From positions 28,623 through 92,622 of the forward strand of contig CAJTWF010000006.1 in assembly GCA_910579965.1 (NCBI GenBank): a stretch of DNA of 64,000 nt. Reading direction: 5' to 3'. This stretch comes from an uncultured Oscillospiraceae bacterium. GTDB lineage: Bacteria > Bacillota > Clostridia > Oscillospirales > Oscillospiraceae. The notes under the pieces were generated by a model. That model was not told where the DNA came from, made no database searches, and was given only the letters and a program-made list of their open reading frames with translations. Positions 7,660-15,141 of this stretch are shown here, one piece after another; position 1 is the first letter of the stretch, and the number at the start of each line of letters is the position of its first letter. Position numbers and translations under genes: made by a program.

Positions 7660-8397
7660 ATGAAGGTATTGACAGAGGCGGAGCTGCGCTCGGCCCGGGT
7701 GTCCCCGGAGACCGAAAGCTGGCACGTGAGCCGGGACACCTTCGTCACCCCCCTGGCCAGGGAGTACCTGCGGGACCGGGGGGTGGCCCTGGTGTTTGAC
7801 GGCCACGAGACCATGAGCCGCACCCCGGTGGAGCCCCGGGGCGGAGGCCCCTACGTTGACGGCGTCACCGGGGAGCGGCTGCCGGAGAAGCCGGAGAACA
7901 TGACCCACCTCCACGGCAGCGTCCTGGTGGACAAGACCCACCCTCGCATGGAGCTGCGGGGCGGGCTGGACTGCCTGCAGGCGGAGATCCTGCTGCTCCA
8001 GGAGGAGTGCCGGGGTCCGCTGCGGGAGGATCTGGAGGACCTGCTGCGGTTCGTTCGGGCCATCCTGGGGGCGGAGGTCAAGGAGCAGCCCCTCCGGGGG
8101 ACGGCGCTGCTGGGTCTGAGCCTGGACGAGGTGCGCAGGCAGTCCCACAGCGTGCGGGAGGTCTTTGGCATGGACCACCCGGTTCCGGACGGATCCATGG
8201 GGCGGACGGCGCTGCGGCTGAACCTGCTGCGCGCCCGTGCCCGGCAGGTGGAGCTGGCCGCCGTCCGCGCCTTCCCGGCGGGGGAGCGGCCGGACATCGT
8301 GGAGCACCTCAACCGTCTGAGCAGCGGAATTTACCTGCTCTTTTGCCGGGAGGTATCCGGCTACTATCAGAGGAAAGGCGGGCAGACGGATGGATGA
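7660..8397 (+). CDS. eutT: EutT-type corrinoid adenosyltransferase lacking the cysteine metal motif
   Basis: EutT makes adenosylcobalamin, the cofactor of EutBC, from cob(I)alamin and ATP. The 245-residue product aligns with EutT: an N-terminal module ending FVTPLAREYLRDRGV, the THLHGSVLVDKTHPRM segment, and a C-terminal helical bundle with LGLSLDEVRRQSH, HPVPDGSMGRTALRLNLLR and LNRLSSGIYLL. The CCxxC motif, which binds metal in the enterobacterial enzyme, is absent; only three scattered cysteines remain. It overlaps the next gene by 8 bases. The function is likely, and metal independence is an inference. Confidence 0.88.
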   Translation: MKVLTEAELRSARVSPETESWHVSRDTFVTPLAREYLRDRGVALVFDGHETMSRTPVEPRGGGPYVDGVTGERLPEKPENMTHLHGSVLVDKTHPRMELRGGLDCLQAEILLLQEECRGPLREDLEDLLRFVRAILGAEVKEQPLRGTALLGLSLDEVRRQSHSVREVFGMDHPVPDGSMGRTALRLNLLRARARQVELAAVRAFPAGERPDIVEHLNRLSSGIYLLFCREVSGYYQRKGGQTDG

Positions 8398-9259
8398 GCG
8401 GCAGATGCGGGAGATCGTCTCCCGGGTTGCGGCGGTATGCTGGCAGCAGTTGGGCGCGGAGATCCCCCTGGCGTTTCCCGTGGAGGTGTCGGCGCGGCAT
8501 GTCCACCTGACCCGGGAGGCGGTGGAGCGGCTGTTCGGCCCCGGCGCTACCCTGACGCCCAAGCGGGAACTGTCCCAGCCGGGACAGTTCCTGTGCGAGG
8601 AGCGGGTGTCCCTGGTGACGGAGAAGGGGACCATGCAGCGCGTGGCGGTGCTGGGCCCGGAGCGGGGCGCGGTCCAGGTGGAGCTCTCCGCCACCGACTG
8701 CAAGGCCCTGGGCATCGACGCGCCGCTGCGCCTGTCCGGGGACCTGCGGGACGCGGGGGACGTGTACCTGGTAGGCCCCAAGGGGATGGTGGAGGCCCGG
8801 GGCGGCGTAATCGTGGCCCAGGCCCATATCCACCTGCCCCCGGCGGAGGCGGTCAGAGCCGGCGTGGAGAACGGCCAGCGGGTGTCGGTGACGCTGCCCG
8901 GGGCCCGGCCCATCACCCTGGAGAACGTGATCTGCCGGGTGGGCGAGGGCGCAGGACTAGCCATGCACATCGACGTGGACGAGGCCAACGCCTGCATGCT
9001 TCCCCGGAACGCCTCCGCCCGGATGCGTCCGAAGGCGGAGACGGCGGCTTCCTCCCCGCCCCCGGACGCGGCGCCTCCTGTCCCCGCCGGGGAGGCCCTG
9101 TTTGAGGGGAAGCTTATCACAGAGGCCACAGCGCGGCAGTTGGCGTCGAAGGGCATCGGTGCGCTTGCCGTGGGCCCGGGCGTGATCCTCACGCCCTCGG
9201 CCAGGGACGTTTTGCTCCACGCGGGCATTGCGGTGCGTCAGACGGGAGGTTCCAGATGA
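8390..9259 (+). CDS. pduL: PduL-type phosphotransacylase with targeting helix and extra C-terminal module
   Basis: This enzyme converts acetyl-CoA to acetyl phosphate in the lumen, recycling CoA. PduL-type enzymes bind zinc through histidines in two beta-barrel domains, and the hallmark VSARHVHLTREAVERLFG (residues 32-49) and VVAQAHIHLP (near 146) are both present. Residues 1-23 form an amphipathic helix of encapsulation-peptide type. At 289 residues it is about 80 longer than PduL. The extra C-terminus after a Pro/Ala linker (residues 230-289) contains ITEATARQL and ILTPSARDVLLHAGIAV, resembling the N-terminal module of the EutT encoded just upstream. It overlaps eutT by 8 bases and eutN by 4. 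Confidence 0.92.
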   Translation: MDERQMREIVSRVAAVCWQQLGAEIPLAFPVEVSARHVHLTREAVERLFGPGATLTPKRELSQPGQFLCEERVSLVTEKGTMQRVAVLGPERGAVQVELSATDCKALGIDAPLRLSGDLRDAGDVYLVGPKGMVEARGGVIVAQAHIHLPPAEAVRAGVENGQRVSVTLPGARPITLENVICRVGEGAGLAMHIDVDEANACMLPRNASARMRPKAETAASSPPPDAAPPVPAGEALFEGKLITEATARQLASKGIGALAVGPGVILTPSARDVLLHAGIAVRQTGGSR

Positions 9260-9540
9260 TTATTGCGCGAGTGATCGGCCACGTGTGGGCCACCAAGAAG
9301 GAGGAGTCTCTGAGCGGTCAGAAGCTGATGATCATGCGGGAGGAGACCACCAACCGGCGGAGCGGGGAGATCTTCGTCGCTGCGGACTCGGTGGGCGCGG
9401 GCATCGGGGAGCAGGTGCTGGTGGTCACCGGCAGCACGGCCCGTCGGGCCCTGGGCTCGGACCAGCTGCCTGTGGACTGCGCCATCGTGGGCATCATCGA
9501 CTCACTGGAGATCACAAAAGGCGGGAGTGATGGGAAATGA
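9256..9540 (+). CDS. eutN: EutN-type pentameric vertex protein
   Basis: EutN/CcmL-family pentamers close the vertices of the icosahedral shell. The 94-residue product has the family signature: the N-terminal ARVIGHVWATKKEESLSGQKL, the AADSVGAGIGEQVLVVTGSTARRAL segment and the terminal DCAIVGIIDSLEI (landmarks only). The start codon overlaps the pduL stop (ATGA), and its own stop overlaps pduS (ATGA), so translation is coupled on both sides. Confidence 0.96.
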   Translation: MIIARVIGHVWATKKEESLSGQKLMIMREETTNRRSGEIFVAADSVGAGIGEQVLVVTGSTARRALGSDQLPVDCAIVGIIDSLEITKGGSDGK

Positions 9541-10895
9541 ATCTGGCGGAGACGATCCGCGCCGCAGGCATCGTAGGCTGCGGCGGGGCGGGCTTCCCCA
9601 CCCATGTCAAATACACCGGCGGACAGACGGAGACCATCCTGGTTAACGGCGCGGAGTGCGAACCTCTCCTGGCCACGGACCGCTACCTCATGCGCCACTT
9701 TGCCCGGGAAATCGTCTCCGCGGCCGCAGCGCTGGGCCGAGAGACCGGGGCCAAGCGGTGCGTCATCGCCTTGAAGGCGGCCTATACGGCGGAGCGGGCG
9801 GCCCTGGAGGCCGCCATCGCGGAGCAGGCCGCGCCGGTGGCGCTGCACCTGCTGGAGAGCTTCTTCCCCGCGGGGGACGAACAGTCCCTGGTGTTCGAGG
9901 TCACCGGGCGGGTGGTTCCGCCGGGGGGGATCCCCCTGGCGGTGGGCTGCGTGGTGAACAACACCGCCACCGTGCTGTGTATCCACCACGCCATGGAGGG
10001 GAGGCCCTTCACCCAGAAATATCTGACCGTCACAGGGGAGGTGGCCGCGCCATGTATCGTCAAGGCCCCGGTGGGCACGCCGGTGGAGGCGTGTATCGCC
10101 TTGGCCGGAGGCACGCCCCTGTCCGACTATGCGGTGGTCAACGGCGGGCCTATGATGGGCCGGCCTATGACCCGGGAGGAGGCTGGGCACGCCTATGTGA
10201 CCAAGACCATGTCCGGGCTCATCGTCCTTCCGCCGGACAGCCCGGTGGTCCGCCGGGCCCAGACGCAGCCGGAGCATATGGTCAACCGGGCCCGGTCCGC
10301 GTGTATCCAGTGCAGCTTCTGCACCCAGCTGTGCCCCCGGGCCCTGCTGGGCCACCCTCTCCAACCACACCGAATCATGCGCCGGCTGGCCGCCGGCGGG
10401 CTGGAGGCGCTGCTGGACACGCCGGAGGGGCGCAGCGCGGCCCTGTGCTGCGAGTGCGGCATCTGCGAAATATACGCCTGCCCCATGGGGCTCCAGCCGC
10501 GCCAGGTAAACGCGGCGCTGAAAAAGGAGCTGGCCCGGAATAAAATCCGTTACCAGGGAGAGGAAACCGACTGCCAGGCGCGCCAGGAGCGGGCCTTCCG
10601 GAAGGCACCGGCGGCCCGGGTGGCCGCCCGGACCGGGGTGGCGGCCTACGCCGGGATCTCCATCGACCAGCTGCGCCGGGCTGCGCCCAAACGAGTGGTC
10701 CTCTCCCTGCGGCAGAGTGCCGGCGCGCCGGCGGAGAGCGTGGTGCGAAGCGGAGAGCGGGTGGAGCTGGGGCAGCGGATCGCCGCCTGCCCCCAGGGGG
10801 CCCTGGGGGCGGACCTCCACGCGTCCATCAGCGGCACGGTGACGGTGGAGGCGGAGTGGATCGCCATTGATGCGGACAAAGGAGGGGAGCGCTGA
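9537..10895 (+). CDS. pduS: PduS-type Fe-S flavoprotein (cobalamin reductase / shell electron carrier)
   Basis: PduS is an RnfC-related flavoprotein that reduces cobalamin for the adenosyltransferase and may pass electrons across the shell. The 452-residue product opens with the RnfC/NuoF-like GIVGCGGAGFPTHVKY and has ILVNGAECEPLL in the NADH/FMN region. Two 4Fe-4S motifs follow: CxxCxxCxxxC at Cys256-Cys266 and a second set at Cys304-Cys316 with a doubled first cysteine. A C-terminal SLBB-like and barrel segment completes it. It precedes the PduT-type shell protein. PduS and PduT are physical partners in propanediol compartments, so the pair probably works together here. Confidence 0.92.
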   Translation: MNLAETIRAAGIVGCGGAGFPTHVKYTGGQTETILVNGAECEPLLATDRYLMRHFAREIVSAAAALGRETGAKRCVIALKAAYTAERAALEAAIAEQAAPVALHLLESFFPAGDEQSLVFEVTGRVVPPGGIPLAVGCVVNNTATVLCIHHAMEGRPFTQKYLTVTGEVAAPCIVKAPVGTPVEACIALAGGTPLSDYAVVNGGPMMGRPMTREEAGHAYVTKTMSGLIVLPPDSPVVRRAQTQPEHMVNRARSACIQCSFCTQLCPRALLGHPLQPHRIMRRLAAGGLEALLDTPEGRSAALCCECGICEIYACPMGLQPRQVNAALKKELARNKIRYQGEETDCQARQERAFRKAPAARVAARTGVAAYAGISIDQLRRAAPKRVVLSLRQSAGAPAESVVRSGERVELGQRIAACPQGALGADLHASISGTVTVEAEWIAIDADKGGER

Positions 10896-11440
10896 TGGAG
10901 ACAATCGGAATTCTGGAGTGCAGCAGCATTGCCAAGGGCGTGGAGGCCGCAGATGCCATTCTGAAGGCCGCCGAGGTGTCCCTCCTCTACGCAAAGCCAG
11001 TCTGTCCGGGGAAATACACGGTGCTGGTCTGCGGCGACGTTGCGGCGGTGCAGGCGGCCCTGGAGGCGGGGGAGCGGACGGCGGACGGATATCTGGTGGA
11101 CTCCGTGGTGATCCCTCGGGTGCATCCTCAGGTGGTCCAGGCCATTCATCAGGCCGCTCCGCCGTCGGGACAGAACGCGGTGGGGATCATGGAGTTTTTC
11201 AGCGTTACCGCGGCGGTGTACGCCGCCGACGCGGCGGCCAAGGCGGCGGAGATCTCCCTGCTGGATGTCCGTCTGGGCATCGGCATCGGCGGAAAGTCCT
11301 TCGCCGTGCTGACCGGCGACGTGGCGGCGGTGGAGGAGGCGGTGCAGTGCGGCATGGCCGAGGGAGAGAAGCGGGGACTGGCCGTGACCAGCACCGTAAT
11401 CCCCCACCCCCGCCGGGAGATCTTCTCCGCATTGCTGTAG
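10895..11440 (+). CDS. pduT: PduT-type tandem BMC shell protein with Fe-S ligand cysteine
   Basis: The 181-residue protein has two BMC domains in tandem, each starting with the IGILE/VGIME pattern and ending in a VIPRVHP/VIPHPR strand. It should form trimers. Cys37 in AKPVCPGKY corresponds to the cysteine of PduT that, three per trimer, holds a 4Fe-4S cluster at the central pore. This makes it a candidate conduit for electrons between the lumen and cytosolic PduS partners. The start overlaps the pduS stop (TGATG). Confidence 0.92.
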   Translation: METIGILECSSIAKGVEAADAILKAAEVSLLYAKPVCPGKYTVLVCGDVAAVQAALEAGERTADGYLVDSVVIPRVHPQVVQAIHQAAPPSGQNAVGIMEFFSVTAAVYAADAAAKAAEISLLDVRLGIGIGGKSFAVLTGDVAAVEEAVQCGMAEGEKRGLAVTSTVIPHPRREIFSALL

Positions 11441-11461
11441 GTCAGAAAGGATGGTCCGGTC

Positions 11462-11824
11462 GTGAACGAAATTAGTCCCTTTGAGGGCAAGCAGCGCATT
11501 ATTCAGGAATTTGTCCCCGGCAAGCAGGTGACCATGGCGCACCTGATCGCCAATCCGGCGGAAGACCTCTACAAGAAGCTGGGGGTGGTCAGCAAGACCC
11601 GGGGCGCGCTGGGCATTATGACCATCACCCCCAGCGAGGCTGCCATCATCGGCGCGGATGTGGCCACAAAGGCTTCCGAGGTGGAGATCGTGTTTGTGGA
11701 CCGCTTTTCCGGGTCGCTGGTGGTGTGCGGCGACGTCTCTGCAGTGGAGGCGGCCCTCCGGGAGGTGCTCCGGGTTCTGCATGAGACCCTCCGCTTCACC
11801 CCTGCGGAGATCACCAGGTCCTAG
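11462..11824 (+). CDS. eutS: EutS, circularly permuted BMC shell protein
   Basis: EutS is a permuted single-BMC-domain hexamer with a bent shape, placed at shell edges or poles. The 120-residue product has the family N-terminus ISPFEGKQRIIQEFVPGKQVT, the LIANPAEDLYKKLG segment and GALGIMTITPSEAAIIGADVATKA (landmarks only). It starts with GTG at 11462. A weak AAAGGA lies 12 bases upstream. The gap from pduT is 21 bases. Confidence 0.94.
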   Translation: MNEISPFEGKQRIIQEFVPGKQVTMAHLIANPAEDLYKKLGVVSKTRGALGIMTITPSEAAIIGADVATKASEVEIVFVDRFSGSLVVCGDVSAVEAALREVLRVLHETLRFTPAEITRS

Positions 11825-11827
11825 CCT

Positions 11828-12262
11828 ATGCGCAGGGTTATGATGATCGGGAAGACCGGCTGCGGTAAGACAACGCTGAGCCAGCGGCTGGCCGGACAGG
11901 TGCTCCGCTATCAGAAAACCCAGACCATCCAGGTGGTGGGGAGCGACATCGTGGACACGCCTGGGGAATACCTGGAGCAACGGCAGTTCTATAAGGCGCT
12001 AATTGTGACGGCCATAGGGGCGGACGTTATTTTGCTGCTCCACGCCGCCGGCGAGGAGCAGAACGGCTTTTCGCCGGGTATGAATACCCTGTTCGGAGGG
12101 AAGCCGTTGATCGGCGTTATTACCAAGACGGACCTCTGCTGCGGCCGGGAGCGCCTGGAGGCCGCCCGGGAGGTGCTGATGGAAGCAGGAGCCTCCGCCG
12201 TGGTGGAGACCGGCTTGGGAGATGAGGCGGGGCTGGAGGCGTTGCGCCGCCTCATTGATTGA
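11828..12262 (+). CDS. eutP: EutP, small P-loop protein (GTPase-like / acetate kinase candidate)
   Basis: EutP is a small P-loop NTPase of ethanolamine operons; enterobacterial EutP has been reported to act as an acetate kinase. The 144 residues carry Walker A GKTGCGKTT (8-16), a G3-like DTPGEYLE (about residue 43), and the base-recognition motif TKTD (about residue 98). The protein seems complete. It follows eutS by 3 bases and is the last intact eut gene; immediately after its stop the sequence becomes a remnant of mobile DNA on the opposite strand. With PduL it would complete acetyl-CoA to acetate with ATP gain. Confidence 0.9.
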   Translation: MRRVMMIGKTGCGKTTLSQRLAGQVLRYQKTQTIQVVGSDIVDTPGEYLEQRQFYKALIVTAIGADVILLLHAAGEEQNGFSPGMNTLFGGKPLIGVITKTDLCCGRERLEAAREVLMEAGASAVVETGLGDEAGLEALRRLID

Positions 12263-12444
12263 ACGCTCCTAACGGGAGCAAGGTCAACATGAAGCACATA
12301 GCCATTGAGAACCATTTTCCGCACATAGGCCGAAAGGTTACAGATGCCTACATCTGCCATGCGCTCCTGGATTTTTGCCCGTTCATCTGGGGAAAACCAA
12401 ACATGGAGCTGCGTATTCCGAACACGTTTCTCTCCCACAACCAT
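12263..12444 (-). pseudogene. Truncated MobC-like relaxosome protein
   Basis: On the minus strand from an ATG at 12444, about 60 residues resemble the N-terminus of MobC-type plasmid/conjugative-transposon mobilisation proteins. The landmarks are NTQLHVWFSPDERAKIQERM, then a ribbon-helix-helix with LSAYVRKMVLNGYVLHVDL. Similarity ends at 12263, exactly where the eutP stop lies, and the frame then runs into antisense eutP. The rest of MobC and any relaxase are missing, so this is the scar of an integrated mobile element. Base composition here is clearly lower in GC than in eut. Confidence 0.7.
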
Positions 12445-12637
12445 AGTTGACTGACTTTTGGAACCATAAAGCTCTGTTTTTTACTGTTCATAGATACCCA
12501 ATGAATTCAAATGTTGACAGTATTTAGTCAAATCAGGCTTATTGATCTTGCCCACGAATTGCGCATGAATAGCAATACTCTTTATCACTTTCTAGGGACT
12601 GTTCACATAAATGCAATTGTGATAAAATAAAAGGCTG
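12445..12637. other. AT-rich debris between mobile remnants
   Basis: About 190 bases of low-GC sequence hold no complete gene. From 12511 a frame reads a short helix-turn-helix-like piece (IDLAHELRMNSNTLYHFLG) cut off near 12595, where GGGACTGTTCACATAA probably marks the left edge of the next insertion remnant. Too short to assign. Confidence 0.35.
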
Positions 12638-12833
12638 AAGCTAACAATAGAACAATATGAGCAGATCAAAGACTGCTTTCCCAAACATTGGCAATCTGGA
12701 AGTGCTGAACGCAGTGCTGTACATCTGGGCAAAAAAGGACCATCCGGTTCATCTGCTGATGGATCGGGCTTATGAAGGTAACGAAACGAGAGCCCTGGCT
12801 CTGGAGCTTGGGTATATGCCTGTCGTTGGGCAG
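12638..12833 (+). pseudogene. Decayed IS5-family transposase, internally deleted
   Basis: Two frames make up this fragment. From 12638 it reads KLTIEQYEQIKDCFPK, the start of an IS5-type transposase. A frameshift then leads to GNLEVLNAVLYI, and a large deletion joins this to HLLMDRAYEGNETRALALELGYMPVV, the region around a catalytic Asp. The C-terminal third is absent: at about 12833 the sequence abruptly becomes the antisense of a different transposase. It is inactive. Confidence 0.72.
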
Positions 12834-13461
12834 GACTTCCCACTGGGGCTTGATGCGCACTGAAATGTCAACACCAAGCCCCGGTTCGCTGGAAATATCC
12901 TGCTCAAAGGTTTTGCGGTATCCCGCGTGGGCACAAAACTGCTGAATAGATGGGTATTTCCTGTAGGCATCTCCTGCGGCCAGAATTCCTGCCTTTGTGT
13001 CATGTATATTGGTAGCATGAACTGCCACCGCCAGCAGATTCCCCATAGTATCCACTGTGATGTTCCGTTTGCGCCCTTTTGTTTTTTCCTTCGTCTATTC
13101 CACGTTCTTCTGCGGCATAGGTGGTCTTTACACTTTGCGAGTCAATAATTGCGTAGCTTTGGCTTGGGTTTCGCTCTGCGTCTGTCCTCGCCCGTTCCAC
13201 CAGCACCGCGCGGATTTTCTCCCAAAGCCCGCTTCGGATTGCGGCGTAATAAAAATTGGCCACAGTGGTGTATGGTGGAAAATCGTGGGGCAGATTTCGC
13301 CATTTGCAGCCGTAATCCACGAAATACAGGACTGCGTCTATCAATTCCCGCTTTTCCCAGTTGCTCTTGTTTCCTGCTGGCGGGAGCAGCGGTTGAATGA
13401 TTGACCATTGACTGTCGCTTAAATCACTCGCGTATCTGCGTCTCTCGTTTTTCTTTATCAT
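12834..13461 (-). pseudogene. Frameshifted, 3'-truncated IS5-family transposase
   Basis: The N-terminal frame (13461 down to about 13075) encodes RRYASDLSDSQWSIIQPLLPP, the WRNLPHDFPPYTTVANFYY domain and the first catalytic motif AIIDSQSVKTT. At GGAAAAAACAAAAGGG the frame is lost; one base fewer in the A-run would restore KGRKRNITVDTMGNLLAVAVHATNIHDTK (read to about 12900). The protein then ends at VRIKPQWEVLP, just before the expected WRVERTF segment carrying the last catalytic residue. The sequence is cut there by the plus-strand fragment, so the element is dead. Confidence 0.8.
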
Positions 13462-13501
13462 GCCTGCATTATATCATCTCTTTAACTATTGGTACAGCTT
13501 C

Positions 13502-14330
13502 TAATACTATTTCTTGATAAAATCATTTAAATTAGGTGAAGGATGCGGATATTCTCGCACCATTCAAGGCGCGTGCTGAAAAAGGAGAACTGGTAGAGAT
13601 CAGTGAGATTGCAAAAGCATATCAAAGTGCCGTAGATCATCCCGTCAGCAGAGGGCAGATTTATTGTGTGCTGCACCGGCATGGATGGCGCAAAGTAATG
13701 CCCCGAAGCAAGCACCCACAGAAGGCCAGCGAGGACGAAATAGCGGCCTCAAAAAATTAACACTACCGTCCAGGAGCTGAAAGTGATCCACAGCGGAAAG
13801 ACGGTTCGGTTAATGTTTCAGGATGAGGCTGGATTTGGGCGGATCAACAATCCAAAGTACTGCTGGTGTGAAAAAGGGATTCGTCCCAGTGTGCCTTGCC
13901 ACCATATCCGGGAGTATCGCTATGCCTATGGAGCGGTAGAGCCGCTGACTGGCGAGGGATACTTTCTGATCCTGCCTTACTGCAATACGGCATGCATGAA
14001 TCTATCATAGACGCAATTATCGGAACAATAATCCTGATGATGTTATTTTCCTTTGCTGTGACAGCGCCGCATGGCATACATCTGGCAGATTAAATTTGCC
14101 TGATAATATTGTCCGTTTCTATATCCCACCATATATGCCTGAAATGAACCCCATTGAACAGATTTGGAAAGAAATTCGAAAGTGTGGATTCCATAACGAA
14201 GTATTTGCTTCTCTGGAAAAAGTTGTCGGGCGATTGTGCGATACTATTTGCTCTTTGTCTAACCAAGTCATTTCCAGTATCTCGGGCAGAGATTGGATAA
14301 TTAAAGCTTTTATTTAAGATATAGTATTAT
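13502..14330 (+). mobile_element. IS630-family insertion sequence with both inverted repeats
   Basis: The left end TAATACTATTTCTTGATAA (13502-13520) matches the reverse complement of the right end (14312-14330) at 15 of 19 positions, including a perfect nine-base outer TAATACTAT. The outermost TA on each side fits the TA target duplication of IS630 elements. The element is about 829 bases long and encloses one broken transposase gene. Its low GC contrasts with the host genes. Confidence 0.75.
13536..14317 (+). pseudogene. IS630-family transposase with two frameshifts
   Basis: Three frames in succession spell one transposase. 13536-13760 gives the helix-turn-helix part (ISEIAKAYQSAV, VLHRHGWRK). 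A shift near 13757 leads to 13760-13995 with the first catalytic Asp in LMFQDEAGFGRINNPKYCW. A second shift near 13995-14000 leads to PDDVIFLCCDSAAWHTSGR, with the second Asp, running on into VRFYIPPYMPEMNPIEQIW, with the catalytic Glu, to the stop at 14317. All three DDE residues survive, but the reading frame does not. Family members of the two-frame type exist, but two separate shifts make a functional product unlikely. Confidence 0.82.
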
Positions 14331-14400
14331 AAGTGATTAGTATCAGTACTGAGGCAGGGCGGGGATACGCCTCTTTTTGGTATAAGCACACAAAAAAATC

Positions 14401-14429
14401 TGGACATTAGCCCTCAAGTGTGGTATAGT
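14401..14429 (+). promoter_or_regulatory. Promoter of the phosphoribosyltransferase-like gene
   Basis: TGGACA (14401-14406) and TATAGT (14424-14429) are spaced by 17 bases, with TGG directly before the -10 as an extended element. It lies just outside the right end of the IS630 copy, so the gene keeps its own promoter. Confidence 0.7.
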
Positions 14430-14485
14430 TAGACAACCGAAGGAGAGGGAAGAGCGTCCTTACGGGCAAAAAAGGAGGTATGTTC

Positions 14486-15121
14486 ATGGAACCCAGGTTT
14501 TTCAAGATCCCTGTCTGCGTGGGAGACGTGACGTTGCGGGTGGCCCAGGGCCATTTCGCTACCAGACACAGCCACATCAACTACTTCATTGATGTGACCA
14601 GGCAGCAGTCCTGCCTTCAGGAGGCGGAGGCCGTGGCCCAGCAGTTGGCCCAGCGTCTGCCCTACGCGGTGGTGGACACCATCCTGTGCATGGACGGCAC
14701 CCGGGTCATCGGCACATGCCTTGCCCGGCGGCTGACCCAGGAGGGCTACGGCTCGGTCAACCAGGGGAAGGAGATCTACCTCCTGCGGGAGAACGTCAGC
14801 TCCGGCGGGCAGCTGATCTTCCGGGACAACGCCCGCTTCATGCTGGAGGACAAGAACGTGCTGGTCCTGCTGGCCTCCATCACCACCGGCAGCACGGTGG
14901 AGAAGGCCATGCGGTGCGTGTGCTACTACGGCGGCAGCGTGGCCGGCGTGGCCTCCATCTACAGCCACCTGGAGGAGATCGGCGGCGTGAAGGTGGTGTC
15001 CCTGTTCAACACCGGGGACCTCCCGGGCTATGCCAGCCACTCCCCGGAGGAGTGCCCCCTGTGCAAACAGGGGCTGGAGGTGGACGCGGTGGTGGACAAG
15101 TTCGGCTACTCCGCGCTGTAG
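14486..15121 (+). CDS. Phosphoribosyltransferase-like protein with altered PRPP loop
   Basis: The 211-residue product has the type I phosphoribosyltransferase fold, closest in layout to orotate phosphoribosyltransferase: a hood region, DTILCMDGTRVIGTCLARRL, an RENVSSGGQLIF flexible-loop-like segment, and a C-terminal CPLCKQGLEVDAVV like that of OPRTases. The PRPP loop reads VLVLLASITTGST, whereas active enzymes have two acidic residues (VEDVITTG). The loss suggests a regulatory or altered catalytic role. ATG 14486 is preferred over 14480 because AAGGAGG (14472-14478) is 7 bases away from the former and touches the latter. No neighbour explains its job. Confidence 0.75.
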   Translation: MEPRFFKIPVCVGDVTLRVAQGHFATRHSHINYFIDVTRQQSCLQEAEAVAQQLAQRLPYAVVDTILCMDGTRVIGTCLARRLTQEGYGSVNQGKEIYLLRENVSSGGQLIFRDNARFMLEDKNVLVLLASITTGSTVEKAMRCVCYYGGSVAGVASIYSHLEEIGGVKVVSLFNTGDLPGYASHSPEECPLCKQGLEVDAVVDKFGYSAL

Positions 15122-15141
15122 GCCCTGTACATAGAAAACCG

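Noticed and set aside
12259..12450. Small plus-strand gene after eutP
   Set aside because: It is the reverse complement of the mobC fragment; no ribosome site or family match.
13070..13090. Programmed -1 frameshift in the IS5-type transposase (A AAA AAC heptamer)
   Set aside because: The heptamer is in the right phase, but slipping -1 leads to a wrong frame; the continuing transposase needs one base fewer in the A-run. The 3' end is also missing, so this is decay, not recoding. Transcriptional slippage cannot be excluded.
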